NCBI RefSeq assembly: GCF_001989615.1
Contig: NZ_CP019069.1
Span: 56,564 to 120,563 of the forward strand
Source: Halorientalis sp. IM1011
GTDB taxonomy: Archaea; Halobacteriota; Halobacteria; Halobacteriales; Haloarculaceae
DNA length: 64,000 nt
Direction of reading: 5' to 3'
Every line of letters begins with the position of its first letter. Position 1 is the stretch's first letter. A program made the position numbers and the translations under genes. Below, in pieces: positions 26,253 through 33,826 of this stretch. Below the pieces are notes generated by a model. That model searched no databases. It had not been told where the DNA came from and saw nothing but the letters and a program-made list of their open reading frames with translations.

Positions 26253-27130
26253 GCGACAACCCCCTCTTCGTCTTCACGGAGATCCCCGGACGTGAGTTCA
26301 ACGTCGAACTGCGCCGAGACGAACCGCGCGAGTTCGTCGAACGCCGCCAGCGTCTCCCGCTCGCGCTCGGGCCGGTCGTTCGTCGCGACGTAGTCGAACG
26401 CGGTCGTCTGTGCGTCCCAGGCCCCGTTGAGCATCGCCTCGCGAACCGGGATCTGGACCGGCGAGACGGGATAGGACACCTCCGAGAGGGCCTCCTCGTA
26501 CTTGTCGCGCATCCGCGTCCGCCGCACTTTGTTCGGAACCACTGCGACCACGCCGACTTCCGTGTCGACGTCGGCCTCCAGATTCGAGACGGTGTCTTCC
26601 AGCCCGCGCAGCGACTGCTCGCCCTTCGGCGAGAGTTCGAGCGGGATCACGACGTTCGCAGTCGCAGAGACGGCATTGTAGACGTGTTGCCCGCCGGTCG
26701 CGGGCGGATCGACGATCACCACGTCGTAGGTCTCGGGCACACCGGCGTCGCGGATCACCCGGCGCAACTGCAACTCCTTGACGAACCGGCCGCCCATGTC
26801 CTGTTCCATCTCCTGGGCGCGCTGGAGGTTCGTCTCCAGACTGTCGAGCATGTTGTGGCTCGGCACCACGTCCAGTCCGTGGCTGGTCGTCCGGACCAGC
26901 TCCTCGAACTCGCCGTTGGGGCGGTCGATCAGATGCCGGACGATGTTGTCCACGTCGGGATCGGCGCGCTCCTCGTCGACGCCGAGGTGGTGACTCGCGC
27001 CGCCGTTCTGCGGATCGAGGTCGATCAGCAGCGTCCGCTGGCCGTGGCGCTGGTGGGCCGCCGCCAGATTGACCGCCAGCGCCGTCTTCCCGACGCCGCC
27101 CGCCTCACTCCACAGCGCGTACGAGATCAT
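26249..27130 (-). CDS. ParA-family partition ATPase, 293 aa
   Basis: Plasmid and chromosome segregation ATPase. The start MISYALWSEAGGVGKTALAVNLA at 27130 puts the deviant Walker A at residues 10-17; the signature Lys before GGVGKT is replaced by Ala, as in some haloarchaeal plasmid ParA proteins. Walker A' and B are RTLLIDLDPQNGGASHHLGV and YDVVIVDPPATGGQ. Upstream residues in the same frame cross the iteron array and are not protein-like. It is preceded by a 13-bp-periodic repeat array (27151-27367) and followed by the overlapping acidic partner. I infer a segregation module of plasmid type; its target may be this replicon or a resident element. Confidence 0.93.
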   Translation of the reverse strand: MISYALWSEAGGVGKTALAVNLAAAHQRHGQRTLLIDLDPQNGGASHHLGVDEERADPDVDNIVRHLIDRPNGEFEELVRTTSHGLDVVPSHNMLDSLETNLQRAQEMEQDMGGRFVKELQLRRVIRDAGVPETYDVVIVDPPATGGQHVYNAVSATANVVIPLELSPKGEQSLRGLEDTVSNLEADVDTEVGVVAVVPNKVRRTRMRDKYEEALSEVSYPVSPVQIPVREAMLNGAWDAQTTAFDYVATNDRPERERETLAAFDELARFVSAQFDVELTSGDLREDEEGVVA

Positions 27131-27150
27131 ATGATGCACTGCACACACTA

Positions 27151-27367
27151 ACTGATCATAAATATTCGTCAGACGTACTGACCAGACTGTCCAGTAATAC
27201 TGAACAATAATACTGGCCAGCATTACTGATCAGAAATACTGATTAGTATTATTGGCCAGAGCGACTGACCAACAACACCAATCAGAAGAACTGCCCAGGA
27301 ATAGTGGCCAGAAGAACCGACTCTCCGTTCGGATCAATAATACCGATCGGTATTACTGTCCAGTCAT
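27151..27367. repeat. array of about 16 imperfect 13-bp iterons (ACTGNYCAGNANT) upstream of parA
   Basis: Units follow each other every 13 bp from 27186 to 27367, for example ACTGTCCAGTAAT (27186), ACTGGCCAGCATT (27212), ACTGATCAGAAAT (27225), ACTGATTAGTATT (27238), ATTGGCCAGAGCG (27251), ACTGCCCAGGAAT (27290) and ACTGTCCAGTCAT (27355). Shorter or diverged units lie at 27151, 27164 and 27177. Each unit contains a CTGNNCAG near-palindrome. The region is AT-rich and contains no gene. It overlaps the parA promoter, and resembles iterated centromere or operator sites of plasmid partition systems. Function is inferred. Confidence 0.85.
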
Positions 27368-27391
27368 ACCAATAGTACGATTCGGGCCCCA

Positions 27392-28642
27392 CTAAAGGTA
27401 CTCGTCGAACACCGACGCCAGTTCCTCACGCACGAGGTCGGCCATCGCGTCCGCGCGCGCCTGGCGGCGCGTGCGCTCGTCGAGGTAGTTGCGTTCGGAC
27501 ACCGACGGATCGCTCGACCCCTGCGCGTCGGCTACGGCCGCCGTATCGGCCGTAATCGACGGCCGCTGGGCCCTGTACAGTCGATACCAGGTCCGCCGGC
27601 CCATCTTCGGTTTCGGTGGCTCGCCGTCGACGGTCACGTCGGCCCGTTCACCCAGATCCCGGAGCCAGCGGCGGGCAGTCTGGGTCGTGATCGGACCGCC
27701 TTCGGGCGACGGAAGCAGGTGGCCCGACCAGTCGCTCGCCTGCAGGCGGTCGATTCGGGCCCGCACGGCCTCAACGCCGACGAGAATCGCCACCGTGTTA
27801 CGGGTCCGCCGGGCGTTCTTCCGTTCGCCGGCCGCGAAGGTGACGTGTGGCGTGTCGCCGTCGGGCGGATCGATGACCAGCTGATCGACGTGCAACTGGC
27901 AGGCTTCGACGGGACGGAGGCCCCAACCGGCGAGAAAGAGGAGCAGGAACCGCTCGTCGGCATCCGCGACCGAGAGGAGAGCGTCCAGTTCGGGCGTCGA
28001 CAGCGCCGGGTGATCGTACACCGGCCGGCGGTCCCAGCCGAACCGCCGCGTGAGGTTCCGGGCAGGGTTGTACGTCGCTCGCCCCGTCTCTTCGAGGTAG
28101 GTGTACCAGTTTTTCACTGCCGACACGTACTTGCGCTTCGAGGCGAGCGTCCCGAGGCGGTCGTCGAGAACCCGGAAGACGGCCTTCGTGCGGGCGATCT
28201 CGTCGGGTTTCGCGCTCTCGTCCAGCAGCGGCGAGAGGAGATCAGCGCGGTCGTGAGTGTTGCTGTAAGTCGTAACGTACGTTCGAAGGCGCGCGCGACG
28301 CGAGTCGACGGTGGACTCGGCGCGGTCGCGGTCCCGGGTCAGTTCGGTGACGTACCCCTCCAGCGCGGCCGTCGTCGGCTCGTGCGCGAGTCCCCAGGGA
28401 TCGCCCTCGCCGCCGTCCGGTGGGAGACCGACCTCGTCGTAGAACTCGCCGGGCGAGAGCCCGTAATCGCGGCGCAGTCGCTCGACGAACCCCGAGTAGT
28501 TCGACTTCAACCACGCGTAGGGCGGCGTCTCGCGGTCGGGGTCGATCGACAGCTCCTCGTCGGCCGCCATCGCCGGGCCGATCTCCTCGCGATAGAACGA
28601 CTCGAACTCCGCCAGCGAATCGAAGGCGGCGTAGCTCGTCAT
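27392..28642 (-). CDS. tyrosine recombinase/integrase, 416 aa
   Basis: The start MTSYAAFDSLAEFESFYREE at 28642 gives a normal-length integrase. The N-terminal core-binding part is SYSNTH/RKYVSAVKNWYTYLEETGRATYNPARNL, and the catalytic domain holds the conserved Arg in FLLLFLAGWGLRPVEACQLH. The late GRRTWYRLYRAQ stands in the place of the His-x-x-Arg box. The nucleophile is probably the Tyr of VSERNYLDERTRR. It lies just upstream of the iteron array on the same strand as parA. This recombinase plus ParA arrangement is common on haloarchaeal plasmids, where it resolves multimers, so I infer a plasmid-derived maintenance module. Confidence 0.88.
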   Translation of the reverse strand: MTSYAAFDSLAEFESFYREEIGPAMAADEELSIDPDRETPPYAWLKSNYSGFVERLRRDYGLSPGEFYDEVGLPPDGGEGDPWGLAHEPTTAALEGYVTELTRDRDRAESTVDSRRARLRTYVTTYSNTHDRADLLSPLLDESAKPDEIARTKAVFRVLDDRLGTLASKRKYVSAVKNWYTYLEETGRATYNPARNLTRRFGWDRRPVYDHPALSTPELDALLSVADADERFLLLFLAGWGLRPVEACQLHVDQLVIDPPDGDTPHVTFAAGERKNARRTRNTVAILVGVEAVRARIDRLQASDWSGHLLPSPEGGPITTQTARRWLRDLGERADVTVDGEPPKPKMGRRTWYRLYRAQRPSITADTAAVADAQGSSDPSVSERNYLDERTRRQARADAMADLVREELASVFDEYL

Positions 28643-28863
28643 AGCTGTCTCGCGTCGTCCGCGTGGTTGGCTGTATCGGTCGATCTCACTATTTCCAACG
28701 ATCGTATCGAGAAACCTAACTGTTGTGGTGTCTTGGTGTCCAACGCAGACAACCATACAACACGCGTATGCCGCCAATTTATGATTGTCGGGAATAAACC
28801 GTATGTCGATATACCGTTTTCACGACGGGCGGCAGACGAGTAAACCACCGTAGGAGGGTTCCG

Positions 28864-28986
28864 CTACTCCAGTTCCACGGTCGGTGGCTCGCCGTTCCAG
28901 CCGTACGAGAAGACGACGAACAGCACGGTCAACAGGCCGATCCCCACGAGTCCGAGTTTCAGCAGTTTGGTGAGCGTTCGGATCAC
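28864..28986 (-). CDS. small membrane protein, 40 aa
   Basis: A GTG start at 28986 gives a 40-residue protein with one helix (LLKLGLVGIGLLTVLFVVFSY) and an acidic tail (PPTVELE). Composition is protein-like and no larger gene covers it. The family is unknown and no regulatory signals are certain. Confidence 0.5.
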   Translation of the reverse strand: MIRTLTKLLKLGLVGIGLLTVLFVVFSYGWNGEPPTVELE

Positions 28987-29054
28987 GTCCCTAGATTCGG
29001 GTGACAGGACCAAGTAGTTTCATGTCCGGTCCCGAGACTGTCGAGTTCGGGTGC

Positions 29055-29297
29055 CTACGTCTGTGGGGTCAGATCGTCGGGTCGTCCGGGGTCAGGTCGA
29101 GAGTCGAGGCGGTCGAATTCGGCCTCGATGGCTTCGATCCGCCGTTCGATGCGATGTTCGGCTTCGGTCATGCGGCGTGTGAGTTCTTCGAGTTCCTCGG
29201 TCGTGCGCTCCCGATCCGGAGACGCACAGCACCACCGGATATGGGTGTCGAGTCGGCGGTGTGAGAGGATCCTGTAACATTCTGGACAGCGTGGCAT
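29055..29297 (-). CDS. small zinc-finger and coiled-coil protein, 80 aa
   Basis: The N-terminus is a compact Cys/His motif (MPRCPECYRILSHRRLDTHI then WCC), followed by a charged coiled coil (TEELEELTRRMTEAEHRIERR). The protein at 42589-42825 has the same order (CPGCERPVPYDRLATHEQYC, then ERQIERLDRRISQSERRM), so the two are paralogs. They bracket the Gln-rich cluster. A DNA- or RNA-binding dimer is plausible, but no function is known. Confidence 0.7.
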   Translation of the reverse strand: MPRCPECYRILSHRRLDTHIRWCCASPDRERTTEELEELTRRMTEAEHRIERRIEAIEAEFDRLDSRPDPGRPDDLTPQT

Positions 29298-29448
29298 GTA
29301 TTACCGTGAGTACTCCAGCCGTATCCTTCATCGTTCGCCCAAATCCTTTAGGGTGGTACGGCCGCCCACCCGTGCCGGCCTTGGGTTTTATCAGCGGGTT
29401 CGTGGTACCACTACTCGGTCGGTCGCGTATCACTGACCGACGGCAATC

Positions 29449-30384
29449 ATGAGTCACCAGGGAGACGATCCGAAGGGATCACGTGAGCGACAGCGCACCG
29501 GAACGCCGCCCAGCCAGCCACAGCAGACGAGCCAACAGCCGCCCCGACAGTCACAGCCGACACAGTGGCAGGGCCAGACCCAGGGGACACCCAGCCAGCA
29601 GCCCCAGCAGGAGTTCACACAGGGACCGGGGGGTGGCCAACAGATCGGAGGCGGCCGACAGTCGAGTGGGCAACAACCTAGCGAGCGACGATCGAGCGGC
29701 CAGCGGGGCGGAATGCCACCGGGCGGGACACAGCAGCCAGGTGGTGGCCAGCAGCCGCGTGGGCAGCCACAGGGTGGTCGCCAGCAGGGGGGACAGCCGC
29801 CACAGTCCGGTGGACAGATCGGAGCGCAGGGAGGCGGAGCGATGGGTGCCGGTCAGCCGGGAGGATTCACGCAGCAGGCGAGCGCGATGCAGTCGGCACC
29901 CCCACGAGCGACTGGCGGCGCGGCCGCACCGCCACGGGGTCGTCGGATGGCACCGGCGAGCGTCGAGGAAGTCATCAGCACCGACGTGATCACCGCCCGT
30001 CGTGACACACCGATCCCCACGGTCGTGTCGCTACTGCGCGAAAACGACGTGGGCTCCGTGATCGTCGTCGAAGACGACGGGGAGACGCCAATCGGCCTCC
30101 TCACGGACCGCAAGATCGCGCTCGCGATCGAGTCCGAACCCGATATCGCCGATCTGACCGCGGAGGAACTCGTCTCGACGGACCTGCTCACCGGACGGAC
30201 CGACATGACGGTGTTCGAGGCCCTCGATCAGCTGAAGGAGGCCGGCATTCGCCGGCTTCCCATCCTCGACGAGGACGGTTCACTCGTCGGTATCGTCACG
30301 CTCGACGACCTGCTCGTCCTGTTCGGGAGGAATCTCAACGACGCAGCCGAGATCATCGCCACCCAGACTATGAGCCACTCCTGA
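29449..30384 (+). CDS. Gln/Gly-rich disordered N-terminus fused to a CBS-domain pair, 311 aa
   Basis: Residues 1 to about 160 are dominated by Gln, Gly, Pro and Ser (QQPPRQSQPTQWQGQTQ, GGGQQPRGQPQGG) with no recognisable fold. Residues about 172-305 form two CBS motifs (ISTDVITARRDTPIPTVVSLL, DDGETPIGLLTDRKIAL and TDMTVFEALDQLKEAGIRRL, DGSLVGIVTLDDLLVL). CBS pairs bind adenine nucleotides and regulate or sense energy state. The Gln-rich tail is unlike typical acidic haloarchaeal proteins and resembles low-complexity segments that self-associate. It is the first of four Gln-rich proteins in the next 11 kb. Why the two parts are joined is unknown. Confidence 0.88.
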   Translation: MSHQGDDPKGSRERQRTGTPPSQPQQTSQQPPRQSQPTQWQGQTQGTPSQQPQQEFTQGPGGGQQIGGGRQSSGQQPSERRSSGQRGGMPPGGTQQPGGGQQPRGQPQGGRQQGGQPPQSGGQIGAQGGGAMGAGQPGGFTQQASAMQSAPPRATGGAAAPPRGRRMAPASVEEVISTDVITARRDTPIPTVVSLLRENDVGSVIVVEDDGETPIGLLTDRKIALAIESEPDIADLTAEELVSTDLLTGRTDMTVFEALDQLKEAGIRRLPILDEDGSLVGIVTLDDLLVLFGRNLNDAAEIIATQTMSHS

Positions 30385-30657
30385 CGGAGCCGGCGGCCTC
30401 ACGGCCACCGCCCTCGATGGTCCCCAGTCCATCGCCACGAGTCGCTCGTTCTGCCATTCGAATACCGGATAGTTGCAAACTCGATTCGTTTGCGTTCCAG
30501 TTCGAGTCACGTAGCTGCAAGGCGTTACAGTAGTACGTTCGTAATGCAGTCGAATAGGTGTCGGTCGATTGCCGAATCGGTGCCCGGAGCGCATGGTGTC
30601 GGTCTGCATCTGCAGGCAGCAGCCATTCCCCGACGAGGACCGTACGTCGGACGAACT
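30385..30657. other. short gene-free stretch
   Basis: No gene or clear signal is seen between the CBS gene and the PRC-barrel gene. Open frames here are antisense-type shadows. The promoter of the PRC-barrel gene presumably lies at the right end. Confidence 0.4.
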
Positions 30658-30897
30658 ATGGTAGAACTCACAGAGGAAGACGAGGGGAAGACGGTCGTTC
30701 GCGGCGACGAATCGGTCGGGCGGGTCGTCGAAATAGATCACGGCACGGCTTACATCGATCCGGATCCCGGAATCACCGACACGATCAAATCGAAACTCGG
30801 GTGGGGCGAACGGGAGAGCGAGGACACCTATCCCCTCCAGGAGGCCAGCATCGAATCGGTCACCGACGACGAGGTGCGGCTCGAAGGCGATCTGTAG
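30658..30897 (+). CDS. PRC-barrel-like small protein, 79 aa
   Basis: The sequence VELTEEDEGKTVVRGDESVGRVVEIDHGTAYIDPDPG shows the beta-barrel pattern of PRC domains, which in bacteria and archaea often occur in stress-linked and RNA- or membrane-associated proteins. The start at 30658 excludes an upstream unsupported extension. The protein at 33349-33663 shares the same core (LTETDEGKTVVDAAGNDIGIV), so they are paralogs separated by four genes. Its partner and reaction are unknown. Confidence 0.78.
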   Translation: MVELTEEDEGKTVVRGDESVGRVVEIDHGTAYIDPDPGITDTIKSKLGWGERESEDTYPLQEASIESVTDDEVRLEGDL

Positions 30898-31135
30898 CGG
30901 CGGGTAACCTTTTTCGCGGCGTCCGGACGAGTTCGAGCGACAGCCCTGTCGTGCACTCGGACCCGATGGATCCGTCGTCCGAGTATCGGGGTAGAAGAAA
31001 CCGATTACTCGATGTAACGCTCGATTACCGCCGGACGGCAACGGACCGATGGACCGGGCGGGTGGGGGTTTCGCGAGGGCGGCGTAAGTGGAGAAAAACT
31101 TTTGGTAGCGGTACTGTAACGGAACCACGAGACAG

Positions 31136-31510
31136 ATGAGAAATCCCAACGTGTCACAGCGTGACCACGCTACCGCTTCACAGTCTCTCGGTCACCGGAC
31201 ACAACCGTACGTCGTCCACCACGACTTCGACGGGCCGTCGGAGCTGACCACGACGCTCGCACACGCCATCGCCGACGTGACCGGTTTCGACGTGACCGAG
31301 ACCGGGTTCACCCTGAGTGACTACGTCGATCCGGCGGCGCTGGACCGCCTGTTCGCCCCCAAATCCGACGGAACACCGCGGACGAACGGCCACCTCGGGT
31401 TCACGATCTGGGACTGTCAGGTCACCGTCTACAGCACCGGACAGATCGTCGTCACGCAGACCCAGCCCCAGAACGGCGGCCGCAACCAGCAGAATCCGAC
31501 TCCTCGCTGA
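31136..31510 (+). CDS. HalOD1 output-domain protein, 124 aa
   Basis: Residues about 30-115 match the HalOD1 pattern: AHAIADVTGFDVTETGFTLSDYVDPAALDRLF then GHLGFTIWDCQVTVYSTGQIVV. The first 30 residues and the Gln/Asn-rich tail (TQPQNGGRNQQNP) are likely disordered. It is a second HalOD1 protein of the window (compare 4154-4396), here embedded in the Gln-rich cluster. No partner is known. Confidence 0.8.
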   Translation: MRNPNVSQRDHATASQSLGHRTQPYVVHHDFDGPSELTTTLAHAIADVTGFDVTETGFTLSDYVDPAALDRLFAPKSDGTPRTNGHLGFTIWDCQVTVYSTGQIVVTQTQPQNGGRNQQNPTPR

Positions 31511-31742
31511 ACCGTCGGTCGTCGGCTACGCTCGGTCTCCGATAGCGACTGCGACGGGGAACGCGCCGGCGGCGGACAACAACCGCTTACCGAGGGACGA
31601 AACCGACAACCGACGGCTATGGGGGTGAACGATAGCGGTTGTTTATAGCGACGCCAGCGGACGACACGCACGCACCGGTCGGAACGCGGTAGGCCACTCG
31701 CCTGCACGCACCGGACGGCAGACGCAGATCGCTTATCCATCT
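31511..31742. other. short gene-free stretch
   Basis: No gene or clear signal is seen. It presumably holds the promoter of the Gln-rich phasin-like gene that starts at 31743. Confidence 0.4.
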
Positions 31743-32561
31743 ATGAGCCAGCAACGACAGACCCAGCGAGAGACCGGCGAGTCGAGCGAGCAGACGGAAG
31801 AACTCCAGCGGACACTGATGGAGAACGGGCGCAAAGCCATGCGGCAGTTCGTCGAACTGCCGCTCCAGCAGAGCCTGCAGTTCCAGCGCAGCGCGGCGGA
31901 ACTGTTCGTGAACGGACTGGAGGCACAGAAGTGGGCCCAGGAGCGGGGGATCGAACTCACCAAGAACACGATGGGCAACTACCTCCAGACGCTCGACGAC
32001 GTCACCCAGAACGCCGAGGAGCTGGCCAAGACCGAGATGGCAGCGGGCCAGCAACAGGGCCAGGCGATACAGCAAGCCATGGGCCAGTTCCAGGGCGGCC
32101 GGGGAATGCAACGACAGCCGTCGGGCGGCCAACAGATGGGCGGTCAGCAGTCGACCCCACAGCGGTCCCCCGAGATGGGACAGCAGACTCCGACAGGCGG
32201 AGTCCAGCAACCGCAGGGGTCACAGCCCCAAGAGATCGGGCAACAGCAATCTCAGCAGCCGGGCGGCCAACAGCAACCACAGCCCCAGGAAATCAGGCAG
32301 CAGCCACAACCACAGGGGCTGGGTCAGCCACAGCCTCCGGAGATCGGGCAGCAGCGACCGCCGCAGATCCAGGGGCAACAACGGCCGCTCGGGCAGCAGC
32401 CGTCGCCACAGCAGCCAGCGACGGAGCAGTCGCCCACACCGCAGGAAGGCGAACGACAGACGAGGCCCGACCCCACGGAGGCCTCACAGCAGGGTTCCAG
32501 AGCCGAAGGGAAACAGGCGGACGGGCCGGCACAGAAAGAATCGCCGCCCGAGACGCAGTAA
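31743..32561 (+). CDS. helical phasin-like domain with Gln-rich tail, 272 aa
   Basis: Residues about 15-105 are helical and amphipathic (SEQTEELQRTLMENGRKAMR, QFVELPLQQSLQFQRSAAEL, NYLQTLDDVTQNAEELAKTEM), similar to phasin-like proteins that coat polyhydroxyalkanoate granules. Residues about 107-272 are Gln/Pro/Gly-rich with repeated short units (QPQEIGQQQSQQPGGQQ, PQPPEIGQQRPPQ). The tail is one of the four Gln-rich segments in this region. A surface-coating or condensate-forming role is inferred, not shown. A T6 run follows the stop. Confidence 0.75.
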   Translation: MSQQRQTQRETGESSEQTEELQRTLMENGRKAMRQFVELPLQQSLQFQRSAAELFVNGLEAQKWAQERGIELTKNTMGNYLQTLDDVTQNAEELAKTEMAAGQQQGQAIQQAMGQFQGGRGMQRQPSGGQQMGGQQSTPQRSPEMGQQTPTGGVQQPQGSQPQEIGQQQSQQPGGQQQPQPQEIRQQPQPQGLGQPQPPEIGQQRPPQIQGQQRPLGQQPSPQQPATEQSPTPQEGERQTRPDPTEASQQGSRAEGKQADGPAQKESPPETQ

Positions 32562-32578
32562 CGCCGACGAATCGGCCG

Positions 32579-32584
32579 TTTTTT
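32579..32584 (+). terminator. T6 run between convergent genes
   Basis: Six T residues lie 18 bp after the stop at 32561 and 14 bp before the stop of the convergent gene at 32598. Such oligo-T tracts end haloarchaeal transcripts. Confidence 0.5.
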
Positions 32585-32597
32585 CGGTCCCGCTCGA

Positions 32598-32921
32598 TCA
32601 GTCCTCGGTCCAGTACATCAGATCCTCCTTCGGAACGTCGCAGTTCGGGCACGTCGGAGGGAGGTCGCCGGCGATCTCGCCCATCTCGCCACAGCCGATA
32701 CAGCGCCACATCAGTTCGGCCTCGCCGAAGGCGTGGCCGGATCGGGCGTGTTCGATGCTGAGTGACTCCACTCCGTGTCGGACGGTCAGGTAGAGGCCGC
32801 CGTCCTCCATGCCGCGGACGGTGCCCACGGCGTGTCCGGCCTCCGTGTACAGCGTCTGTCCGAACGCGAGATCGACCTCGTCGGGATCCGTCGATTCTGG
32901 GGTTTCACCTCGGCCGCTCAT
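32598..32921 (-). CDS. zinc-ribbon (rubredoxin-like) protein, 107 aa
   Basis: The C-terminus has the zinc-ribbon pattern WRCIGCGEMGEIAGD followed by CPNC, as in rubredoxin-like or rubrerythrin-type metal centres. The N-terminal half is a small beta-rich PRC-like domain (EAGHAVGTVRGMEDGGLYLTV). No reaction is known. It is the first of three minus-strand genes (32598-33663) that may form an operon with the DUF5789 and PRC-barrel genes. Confidence 0.72.
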   Translation of the reverse strand: MSGRGETPESTDPDEVDLAFGQTLYTEAGHAVGTVRGMEDGGLYLTVRHGVESLSIEHARSGHAFGEAELMWRCIGCGEMGEIAGDLPPTCPNCDVPKEDLMYWTED

Positions 32922-32974
32922 ACCCCGGATTCGGGACGGACCGGCAAAAAGTGTCTGTCGGGTCGGCCGTCATC

Positions 32975-33262
32975 TTAGAACGACTGCTCTTCGTGATCGA
33001 GTTCGGTGTCGTTGGTCGCGCGGTCGCTGTATGATTTTCGGCCGACGGCCTCCTCACCGATCATGTTGAGGACGCTCTGTTGGACCTCGTCGGCGGACTC
33101 GTAGGTCTGGTCGTCCTGTGTGTCGAGTACCGACTGGAGTTCGACCGTGCCGTTCGCGTGCTCGATCTCGCGGTCACCGTGGGCCGCGAGCAAGTCCTCG
33201 TTCGTCAGCGGGTACGATTCGGCGTCGAGTTCGTCGTCGAGACCGCCGAAATCGAGACCCAT
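32975..33262 (-). CDS. DUF5789 family protein, 95 aa
   Basis: Start MGLDFGGLDDELDAESYP at 33262 is the usual beginning of this haloarchaeal family, and the conserved SVLNMIGEEAVGRKSYSDRA segment is present near the C-terminus. No biochemical role is known. It is flanked on the same strand by the zinc-ribbon and PRC-barrel genes, with short gaps. Confidence 0.82.
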   Translation of the reverse strand: MGLDFGGLDDELDAESYPLTNEDLLAAHGDREIEHANGTVELQSVLDTQDDQTYESADEVQQSVLNMIGEEAVGRKSYSDRATNDTELDHEEQSF

Positions 33263-33348
33263 ATCGCGGTCTTCTGTCACTGTGCTCACCGACAGCCCGT
33301 ACCACGCCGACGGACAAAAGGGGTCGGGCCGCAACTCCGACGGGAGCG

Positions 33349-33663
33349 TCAGGTCGGTTCACCCTCCGACTCGAGTTGTTTCCCCGTCTCGGGTTCGTCC
33401 TTCGTCCTGGGGTCGTCCTTCGCCCGGAGTTCGACGTCGGTCCCGGTCGTCCGCTCGATGCGGTCCGTGTCGATCCGATAGGCGTCCTCGTCGTACCCCT
33501 CCCACTTCAGCGTCGTCTTGACCCGGTCGACCAGCGACGGATCGGGTTTGACGTAGATCCCCTCGGCAGTCACGTCCGTCACGATCCCGATATCGTTACC
33601 TGCCGCGTCGACGACCGTCTTCCCCTCGTCGGTCTCGGTGAGCGTCGGCCGTTCCTTTGCCAT
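33349..33663 (-). CDS. PRC-barrel-like protein with acidic tail, 104 aa
   Basis: Residues 1-70 show the same beta-barrel pattern as the protein at 30658-30897 (LTETDEGKTVVDAAGNDIGIV, YVKPDPSLVDRVKTTLKWEGY). The C-terminal 30 residues are charged and low in complexity. It is the promoter-proximal gene of a possible minus-strand operon down to 32598. No function is established. Confidence 0.77.
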   Translation of the reverse strand: MAKERPTLTETDEGKTVVDAAGNDIGIVTDVTAEGIYVKPDPSLVDRVKTTLKWEGYDEDAYRIDTDRIERTTGTDVELRAKDDPRTKDEPETGKQLESEGEPT

Positions 33664-33826
33664 GGTACCACTGGTCACGGTACGCGGGGAGCAGCCATAA
33701 CTCTCCGGGGCGGGAGCGTCGGGCCGGAACGCCGGCGGGTTCGGCCAGCCGGCTGATTTGAGTGACTTGGGCCTGCAGGCTCGGTGTTGATCCGGGTTGG
33801 CGGTGTATCGGCCACCGGTGAGACCC

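Noticed and set aside
27151..27367. CRISPR or simple microsatellite
   Set aside because: Units follow each other directly with a 13-bp period and variable internal bases; there are no spacers. A degenerate iteron array fits better.
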